Positions 35,392 to 40,308 of a DNA stretch of 40,308 bases are shown here, one piece after another; the stretch's first letter is position 1, and each line of letters starts with the position of its first letter. The position numbers and the translations under genes were made by a program. Origin of the DNA: a virus. The stretch covers positions 1 to 40,308 of IMG/VR virus record IMGVR_UViG_3300025641_000018. The stretch is one strand, 5' to 3'. The notes under the pieces were generated by a model. It was not told the origin of the DNA. It did not search any database and saw nothing but the letters and a program-made list of their open reading frames with translations.

Positions 35392-35661
35392 TTATTTCTC
35401 TACAGTACTTGCCCTGAGTGCTGCTAAAGGGTCTTGTTTTATGGGCTCTGGCTCATCTTTAATAGGTTGAGCTAGTTCCCAGTATTCTGGGTGGTGCTTC
35501 TTGAACAGTTCTAACATTTTAGGGTACCCACCTATGGTATGTGCCATTACTTTGTCTGTTACAGGCTTTCTGCCGTCTCGCTTGAAAGCAGCGTAAGACT
35601 TAGGTAAGCCGTGCTCTGCGAAGTATGCTGCTAACTTCTTTAGCAGTTGTTTATTATACAT
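35392..35661 (-). CDS. Small basic protein of unknown function
   Basis: About 89 residues from the ATG 35661 (MYNKQLLKKLAAYFAEHG), which overlaps the portal stop and has GAGGAAG just upstream. The frame is open further up (to 35718), but that part lies within the portal gene. It is helical and basic in the first half (KSYAAFKRDGRKPVTDKVMAHTIGGYPKML) and acidic and proline-rich at the end (IKDEPEPIKQDPLAAL). The helix-turn-helix-like spacing suggests possible nucleic acid binding, but I do not recognise a family. It stops one base before the protease-capsid ATG and is therefore coupled to it. Confidence 0.6.
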   Translation of the reverse strand: MYNKQLLKKLAAYFAEHGLPKSYAAFKRDGRKPVTDKVMAHTIGGYPKMLELFKKHHPEYWELAQPIKDEPEPIKQDPLAALRASTVEK

Positions 35662-36850
35662 CTTCCTCTTCCTGGGACGGTCTTCCGCCCTCATCTGGGT
35701 TTGCTGCTGATCCTGCAATATTCGCAGGAACTCTTATATCTTCTGCTTCTTCTCTAGTATCGTATCCTAATGCTTCACGAGCTTCGTTCGGGCTAATAAT
35801 ACCGCCATTTACTAGTGAGGTATAGTACGCTGCACTGTCTCGTAGCTCTGGCTGTAAAGCCGGTACGTTTGTTACGTCTTCTACAATCTCAAAACCAAAG
35901 AAACGGGAGAACCCTGAGTTTAGTTTCGCAACGATAGGTAGTATGGTCTCAAGGTAATATAGTCTCATATTCGGACGAATATTTGCGTTGTTACCTGAAT
36001 CTAAAAGAATAGGAGGTACTCCCATTGCTTTTAAAATAATCTTTTCATTCTCAGCAATAGAGGTTTGAAAGTCTAAATCTTTAAAACTTACATTTGAAAT
36101 CTTGTCTAGCTCAATACCACCGTCAAGAATAAGAGGGCGTCTGCCACCAGTATCTGGTCTATAACGACTCTGCCAAGAGACCATCATGCGTTCTTTAATT
36201 TTATCAGACAAAGTATTCGGAGATTTTAGTACTAGACCTGGAACAGCTCCATTCTTAAAGAAGTTATCTTGGAAGTCTCTCATTCGGCTAATAAGTTGCA
36301 TAGTGCGGAGCGCAGGCTTCAGGCGTGATACGCCTCGATAAACATCATAGAAAGAGTTGTCTTTGATGTGGATAATTTCTTCCGGGCTGTACTCAATATC
36401 ATTATACATATACTTCTCAATATAAGTCCTAGAGTCTCCATGTATTGTTACCTTGTCAGCAGGTAGATGATAGAGGTGGGCCCCATCAAAGTATACAAAA
36501 ATGTTGCCATCAAGCATAAAATCAGTAATAAGATTACGTCTAAAAGTGTTGATGTCTTGGAAAGGGTTTGGTTCTTTTGTGAGCAATAACTCAACTTTAG
36601 ATCTCTTCACGCCTTTAACAATACCTGGTCTAGCCACAGGCTTGACGGTGGTATTAACACCCGCTGTGTCGTCTACGACAATGTTGACGGCTCTATTTAC
36701 AATCTCTAGGCTTTCGTAGTAATGCTCGTAATTGGATGTGTATTCACGAGAAGATTCAGTTTTTCCGCCGCCCATATATTGCTGACCCGGATTAAGTTTC
36801 TCAACTTCTTCCGTTCCCGCTTTATTTTGAAAAGGATTATACCAAGCCAT
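35654..36850 (-). CDS. Portal protein, HK97 family
   Basis: A 398-residue portal, the dodecameric ring through which DNA is packaged. Typical segments are visible: YYESLEIVNRAVNIVVDDTA (N-terminal helix), FRRNLITDFMLDGNIFVYFDG, EEIIHIKDNSFYDVYRGVSRLKPAL, RMRDFQDNFFKNGAVPGLVLKSP, and FQTSIAENEKIILKAMGVPPILL. The last is characteristic of phage_portal family members. The C-terminus is acidic (EEAEDIRVPANIA, GRPSQEEEDV). Its length is near the HK97 portal (424). It lies between the HNH protein, which overlaps its start by 14 bases, and the small protein preceding the protease-capsid gene. Confidence 0.93.
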   Translation of the reverse strand: MAWYNPFQNKAGTEEVEKLNPGQQYMGGGKTESSREYTSNYEHYYESLEIVNRAVNIVVDDTAGVNTTVKPVARPGIVKGVKRSKVELLLTKEPNPFQDINTFRRNLITDFMLDGNIFVYFDGAHLYHLPADKVTIHGDSRTYIEKYMYNDIEYSPEEIIHIKDNSFYDVYRGVSRLKPALRTMQLISRMRDFQDNFFKNGAVPGLVLKSPNTLSDKIKERMMVSWQSRYRPDTGGRRPLILDGGIELDKISNVSFKDLDFQTSIAENEKIILKAMGVPPILLDSGNNANIRPNMRLYYLETILPIVAKLNSGFSRFFGFEIVEDVTNVPALQPELRDSAAYYTSLVNGGIISPNEAREALGYDTREEAEDIRVPANIAGSAANPDEGGRPSQEEEDV

Positions 36851-37202
36851 GTTTTTCTCTTTGAATCTCTACCCAGCGCATTTGTTTCTTTGCAGTCCCT
36901 AGCGCAGGGTCTTTGCCATATATTTTGTGAAGGCTTAAGTGGTGCGTATGGCACAGTGTTACTGTGTGATCATACAGCTCGGCACTATGCTCTTCAATGA
37001 AGTCGTCCCTGAGTGCTTGTATATAGTCAGGGTTCAGCTTGTTCTTTGTAAGCCACTGGTTTAGCAGTGGTGTCAAACTATAAAAATGGTGGAAATCAAG
37101 TTGCTCTGTTTCGCCACAAATACGACATTCTGTCCCTTTCTCATACTTGGACTTTGCCTTGTCTCGTACATACTTTACTGCGTCGCGTTTTAGTTTAGGC
37201 AT
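36837..37202 (-). CDS. HNH-like zinc protein beside the terminase
   Basis: A 121-residue protein with CRICG (C26, C29), LDFHHFYS (H38, H39) and LCHTHHLSLHKIYG (C84, H87/H88, H92). This is the CxxC...DxHH...CxxCH/HxxH layout of HNH nucleases. HNH proteins next to the large terminase in HK97-like phages assist DNA cleavage during packaging, which fits the position between terminase and portal better than a homing role. It has its own perfect promoter 34-62 bases upstream and a GGAAAG ribosome site. Overlap with the portal start suggests that portal and capsid are transcribed from the same promoter. Confidence 0.8.
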   Translation of the reverse strand: MPKLKRDAVKYVRDKAKSKYEKGTECRICGETEQLDFHHFYSLTPLLNQWLTKNKLNPDYIQALRDDFIEEHSAELYDHTVTLCHTHHLSLHKIYGKDPALGTAKKQMRWVEIQREKHGLV

Positions 37203-37235
37203 TTTCTTTCCGGTTCTTCATTTTTCATTAGAAGA

Positions 37236-37264
37236 ATTATATCGAGTTTAAGGTAACTTGTCAA
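37236..37264 (-). promoter_or_regulatory. Perfect sigma-70 promoter for HNH-portal-capsid
   Basis: TTGACA (37264-37259) and TATAAT (37241-37236) on the minus strand are both exact and 17 bases apart, in the 86-base gap after the terminase stop. Confidence 0.83.
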
Positions 37265-37288
37265 TAACTATTTTTCCGTAGGTCATCG

Positions 37289-38593
37289 CTAGAAGGACAC
37301 ATTTGAAGTAATAAATGAGTACAGTGCGTAACGAAGTGCGTCTGCCATGTGTGATGCCATGTTATGTTTCGGTTTTTCCTTTATAAGATTCGGATTTGGA
37401 TCCCATTGATACGCATCTACACAGGAGAGCGATTCCTTCGCAGCTTGATCAACAAAGAGGGAGTCGTTGTCGATAATGGCTGCAACATGGCCAATTCCAT
37501 CGATGATAGATTTCTTCGCGTTAATAGTTGATATTCCATAGTTCTGCGCGAAATCGAACCTTGTTTGTTGAGCAGCTGAGTCAATATAAATATAATCAAT
37601 ATCCCAACGATCAATGAGTTTTTGGATCTGTTCTGCATGTTGGTCTGTGGTTCTCTCGTTATTAAAATACTCGTCTAGTAAATAGAACTTCTCGGTGTCC
37701 CAATCGTAAGCAATTACACACATTGCAGTTGGGTCTCTAAAACCAACATCGAGACCTGCAAATACATCCATCCTGCTAGTATCAAAATTAGCGAGGTCTT
37801 GTACTTGAGTCTCAAAGTTAAAGTTCCAGATCTGACCTTCATAAGTATTAAAGTCGGCCTCGTACTCCTGCTTGAATTCTGCCTCTGACATAGACTTTCG
37901 TGCTTCTGAAATATCGCTCTCAGACATCCGTGGGTTGTCTTTATAAGTAGCTCGAACACTGCACCACTCTGGAAACTCATCTGAAAAGCCTCGCATAAAG
38001 AACTCAGAGAACCAGTTATTGCGGCCCCGTGGGGTAGAGATAAAAATTGCTTTTGAATTTGGTTTATCTAGGGTAGGTCGGAGTGCTACGTTGAAAGCAT
38101 CTCTGCCATCTGCAAGTGCGGCTTCGTCAAAGATAATAAGATCATAAGAACGACCTACACAAGAGTCAACCTGGTTTACAGAACCCATTCGTACTGTAGA
38201 GCCGTTGGATATTTCGATCACTTTATCTTTGGCGTTATCTTTTGTAACCTCTAGATCAAAGTGCTTAATCAAGTTCCTTTGTAGATCAAAAGAAATCTGA
38301 GACAAGGAGTAGTTAGGAGACATGATTAAGATTGTAGAGCCTGGTACTAGAGACACAAGCTGTCCAATAATGTTCGCAATGTATGTCTTACCTTGACGTC
38401 TAGAAATAGCCGCAGAGATAAAACGATACTTAGGGTTATTCACCGCATTGATAATTGCTATCTGCGAGGGTAGAGGTGTGATGTTTAGTAGATCCAAATA
38501 AGGAGCTACGGGGAGTTTGAGAAACCTTGCCTCAGATTGTAATTCAACTATTTCGTCAGAAACTACATCTCTCCGACTTACTTCAACTGCCAT
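37289..38593 (-). CDS. terL: Terminase large subunit
   Basis: A 434-residue packaging motor. ATPase motifs: Walker A-type SRRQGKT (64-70), Walker B LIIFDEAA (D156, E157) and the coupling motif FISTPRG (184-190). Nuclease acids follow in the C-terminal RNase H-like domain: FAGLDVG (D282), YIYIDSA (D338) and MADALRYAL (D418). It translocates DNA into the prohead through the portal and cuts concatemers. It is somewhat shorter than many terminases (about 450-600) but holds every motif. No small terminase is recognisable in the window; one of the unknown small proteins or a gene beyond the right edge could fill that role. Confidence 0.95.
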   Translation of the reverse strand: MAVEVSRRDVVSDEIVELQSEARFLKLPVAPYLDLLNITPLPSQIAIINAVNNPKYRFISAAISRRQGKTYIANIIGQLVSLVPGSTILIMSPNYSLSQISFDLQRNLIKHFDLEVTKDNAKDKVIEISNGSTVRMGSVNQVDSCVGRSYDLIIFDEAALADGRDAFNVALRPTLDKPNSKAIFISTPRGRNNWFSEFFMRGFSDEFPEWCSVRATYKDNPRMSESDISEARKSMSEAEFKQEYEADFNTYEGQIWNFNFETQVQDLANFDTSRMDVFAGLDVGFRDPTAMCVIAYDWDTEKFYLLDEYFNNERTTDQHAEQIQKLIDRWDIDYIYIDSAAQQTRFDFAQNYGISTINAKKSIIDGIGHVAAIIDNDSLFVDQAAKESLSCVDAYQWDPNPNLIKEKPKHNMASHMADALRYALYSFITSNVSF

Positions 38594-38609
38594 TTTATAT
38601 TCCTGTTAG

Positions 38610-38918
38610 TTATTTTTTACCGACTGCTTCTTTAGCGTAGAATGCTGCAACAATAGCGGCTACGGAAACAAAGTAGGTAGGAGCCATGTCTCCCAGAGTC
38701 TTTGACGCATTCTCCAAACCTACTAGTTCCGCAATTACTACAGCGAAGGGATAAAGTAACATTCCACCAAGTGCAAACCAGGCCATGTTTCTTTGCGCAT
38801 CTCGCATAGCGTCTTGATCTTCTAATTCTTTTCGTCGAGCCTCAAGGTACATAGCCTCTTCTGCGCTAGATACCTTGCCATCTCCGTTTGTGTCTGCTGG
38901 ATGAAATTCAGTACTCAA
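38610..38918 (-). CDS. Membrane protein with EF-hand loop; holin candidate
   Basis: A 102-residue protein. Residues 9-20 form a complete EF-hand loop (DTNGDGKVSSAE, with D9, N11, D13, S17, E20), expected to bind calcium. A charged helix follows, then two hydrophobic segments (about 46-67 and 79-95) and a lysine-rich end. Size, two membrane helices and a basic C-terminus would suit a holin, but there is no lysozyme gene nearby, so this is a guess. Calcium binding in front of membrane helices is unusual. It lies between the terminase and a structural-type protein, overlapping the latter's stop by four bases. Confidence 0.65.
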   Translation of the reverse strand: MSTEFHPADTNGDGKVSSAEEAMYLEARRKELEDQDAMRDAQRNMAWFALGGMLLYPFAVVIAELVGLENASKTLGDMAPTYFVSVAAIVAAFYAKEAVGKK

Positions 38919-39652
38919 TTTGGTATATACTCCCTTGATTCATCTATTAACATAAGCTCAAAGTTTACTATTAGCTCTGACCCCGCTGAAGCGGTGATCG
39001 CTCTAAAGTCTATATCAGTCTTTTCTGGTAATTTTGCACCAAACGCTAGCTCCTGTCTGAAGGTGCTCTCAAATAGCTTAATCTCACTAAGAATCTGAAA
39101 GTCTTGAACCTCTACTCCTCCCTCGGCAGTAAACAAACGTAACGTTGCATCGTCATTTTTACCAACAGAACCGGTATAGTTTAAAAGATACGCAGTAAAC
39201 CCCGCAGGTATAGTATAAATGCCAAGCTGAGTCTGGCCCAGACCTGCCTCTAAAGTAGCAACTACGGTGCCTGTACCGGAACCAATATGAAGAGTAATAT
39301 CTCCTGCATTTGCGCTACCTGTATAAGAGGCTCTTGTTATTCTTTTATAAGTATTAGAAAGTTGTACAGCAGTCGCACCTGTCATAGTCTTAGTTTCAGT
39401 TACTTTATTATAGTTCCCATCTAAGCCTTCTACAGTTATTTCGCCTGTATCGGCGCCTTCTGCGCTCTTTGCGAAGATAGCTTTTGCAGCACCTGCCCAA
39501 GAAGCCCAGGGATATAAGCCTCCGGTATTCCAAATAGTCTCATAACCGTTCGAGGCCAGGGCTGGGTTGAATCCGAACTTATGTACTGGATGCAGTAGGT
39601 AGTTTCTTTCTGACGTACCGTTTACATCAATTAAATATTTAATGTTTACCAT
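38915..39652 (-). CDS. Probable virion structural protein of unknown function
   Basis: A 245-residue beta-rich protein starting MVNIKYLIDVNGTSERNYLLHPVHKFGFNPAL. It is rich in G, T and S with repeated strand patterns (GEITVEGLDGNYNKVTETKTM, GDITLHIGSGTGTVVATLEAG) and no cysteines. Composition and position among virion genes suggest a capsid decoration, fibre or neck component. There is no motif that decides between them and I recognise no family. The ATG overlaps the stop of the basic protein upstream (39646). Confidence 0.55.
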   Translation of the reverse strand: MVNIKYLIDVNGTSERNYLLHPVHKFGFNPALASNGYETIWNTGGLYPWASWAGAAKAIFAKSAEGADTGEITVEGLDGNYNKVTETKTMTGATAVQLSNTYKRITRASYTGSANAGDITLHIGSGTGTVVATLEAGLGQTQLGIYTIPAGFTAYLLNYTGSVGKNDDATLRLFTAEGGVEVQDFQILSEIKLFESTFRQELAFGAKLPEKTDIDFRAITASAGSELIVNFELMLIDESREYIPN

Positions 39653-39957
39653 TTTACTTTATCCGCCCAATATGCTGCTGACATTTTGCCTTTCGCAATA
39701 TTCTTAGCGTGTCGTGCTTTAAACGATCTACGCTTAGCTTTCGTAGCTTCTGATTCGCCGGCCTTCGGCTTCCCTGCCGTTTTAGCTCCCTGCTGACCGA
39801 ACCTGATTGTCTTCACCTTGCCGCCTACTTTGGCTACTACAATGTGAGACTTTTTTGCATGACCAGGAGTGCGTTTAGGTTTATTATACCCCGATACTCC
39901 CGCTCTTTTTATCCTAGAGTCTTTCTTTTTAGTAGTCTTTCTTTTACGTACGGCCAT
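39646..39957 (-). CDS. Highly basic small protein (DUF6321-like)
   Basis: A 103-residue protein, about one third K or R. VSGYNKPKRTPGHAKKSH, IRFGQQG and SFKARHAKNIAKGKMSAAYWADKVKW match a phage family I know as DUF6321; function is unknown. The RFGQQG block and the C-terminal KxRH-NI--GK-S-AYWA-KVKW look like a folded RNA- or DNA-binding element rather than a random basic tail. The start lies on the stop of the other basic gene (TAATG-type overlap at 39957). Confidence 0.7.
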   Translation of the reverse strand: MAVRKRKTTKKKDSRIKRAGVSGYNKPKRTPGHAKKSHIVVAKVGGKVKTIRFGQQGAKTAGKPKAGESEATKAKRRSFKARHAKNIAKGKMSAAYWADKVKW

Positions 39958-40169
39958 TAGTAGCCCCTACGTTTGCGATTCTTGCTCGCTCTTTGACCTC
40001 TTTTAGGCTTGCTTGGCTTCTTCTTCGGCTTTTTCATTGCCTTTTCATATGCTGCGTGAGTTTTACCTGCCATGTAAATCTTCCCCTTTCCGGCACCGTG
40101 ACTATGGGTACCTCTTAAACCTAACCGCTTCGCTGCTTTCATAGCGGCTGCTTTAGTTTTATATCGCAT
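39957..40169 (-). CDS. Very basic small protein
   Basis: A 70-residue protein with KTKAAAMKAAKRLGLRGTHSHG, GKGKIYMAGKTHAAYEKAM, then a lysine-proline-arginine tail (KKPKKKPSKPKRGQRASKNR). The first half looks like a small SAP-like or helix-hairpin unit, and the tail like a nucleic-acid-condensing extension. No family is firmly recognised. It begins just after the stop of the partial gene at the right edge and is coupled to the next basic gene. Two adjacent cationic proteins upstream of packaging genes may act on DNA during packaging, which is inference only. Confidence 0.65.
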   Translation of the reverse strand: MRYKTKAAAMKAAKRLGLRGTHSHGAGKGKIYMAGKTHAAYEKAMKKPKKKPSKPKRGQRASKNRKRRGY

Positions 40170-40170
40170 C

Positions 40171-40308
40171 TTATTTTCCTAACGGATTGGACAGATAGTC
40201 CATACCGTCCCAGAGTTCTTGTATCTCGCGCTTTAGTACTTTTACTTCGCCTTCAATACCTTCTAACTCTTTAGTCTTTAATTCTGCTCTTTGTACTACG
40301 CCTTTCAT
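40171..40308 (-). CDS. Small coiled-coil protein at the window edge
   Basis: The minus-strand frame from 40308 reads MKGVVQRAELKTKELEGIEGEVKVL and continues to GMDYLSNPLGK, ending with TAA at 40171-40173. If the ATG at the very edge is the start, the product has 45 residues. The frame may also continue beyond the window. The pattern is a single charged helix with heptad-like spacing of leucine, isoleucine and valine. No function is apparent. Confidence 0.5.
   Translation of the reverse strand: MKGVVQRAELKTKELEGIEGEVKVLKREIQELWDGMDYLSNPLGK

Noticed and set aside
35661-35718. Upstream extension of the small gene before the capsid fusion
   Set aside because: It overlaps the portal C-terminus in another frame. 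The ATG at 35661 has a ribosome site and sits on the portal stop.
36837-37202. HNH protein as a homing endonuclease or inserted mobile element
   Set aside because: It is coupled to the portal gene, has no disrupted host gene or intron around it, and occupies the usual packaging-HNH position.

Overview
The window is a contiguous piece of a tailed double-stranded DNA bacteriophage genome with a long, probably non-contractile (siphovirus-type) tail. Evidence for this is an HK97-type portal, a protease/major capsid fusion, a tail terminator, tail-tube proteins, overlapping tail-assembly chaperones, a tape measure protein and a very large lambda J-like tail-tip protein, with no sheath or contractile baseplate genes. 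Five sites match the sigma-70 consensus with a 17-base spacer, three of them perfectly, so transcription by a host housekeeping RNA polymerase of proteobacterial type is likely. The domain content (RNR, PhoH, GAGYTS-type and LYFTNARADARI-type repeats) resembles marine/aquatic phages. The host cannot be named from the sequence, and no integrase, repressor, tRNA or CRISPR was seen.

Plus strand, 1-9849: a tightly packed replication, recombination and nucleotide-metabolism operon. It runs PhoH C-terminus, UvsW-like SF2 helicase, small unknown protein, gp32-like ssDNA-binding protein, SbcD/gp47-like nuclease (broken by a 16-bp tandem duplication), SbcC/gp46-like ATPase, a small charged ORF, Hjc-like resolvase, FEN/RNase H-type 5' nuclease, class I ribonucleotide reductase alpha, thioredoxin, ribonucleotide reductase beta and a small coiled-coil protein. 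Adjacent genes mostly overlap by ATGA/TAATG-type junctions. Together these would process ends, coat and recombine DNA, and supply dNTPs. The operon ends at a strong bidirectional terminator (9853-9879) facing the convergent structural operon.

Minus strand, 40308 down to 9885: the virion module in order of transcription. Small basic proteins and a structural-type protein come first, then an EF-hand membrane protein, the large terminase, an HNH protein (own consensus promoter), portal, a small protein and the protease-scaffold-capsid fusion (with an internal RBS and start). Two UUCG-loop terminators follow the capsid gene. Then come the connector, an HK97 gp10-like protein, tail terminator, two paralogous tail-tube-like proteins, a LamG-containing tail protein, two tail chaperones in different frames, tape measure, a distal tail protein, the J-like tip, a BppU-like small protein and the tail fibre. 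Promoters in front of the second tube gene, the LamG gene and the small protein/fibre pair suggest that individual virion components are boosted separately.

Most notable: (i) an exact 16-bp duplication that splits an otherwise intact nuclease gene; (ii) a capsid gene fused to its protease with a second start behind a hairpin and strong Shine-Dalgarno; (iii) duplicated tail-tube genes, one carrying two inserted domains; (iv) a likely +1 (or -2) frameshift joining the tail chaperones; (v) a small module recurring in three unrelated tail proteins. No gene-free stretch longer than 300 bases exists; the largest gap (33239-33350) holds the two tandem terminators.
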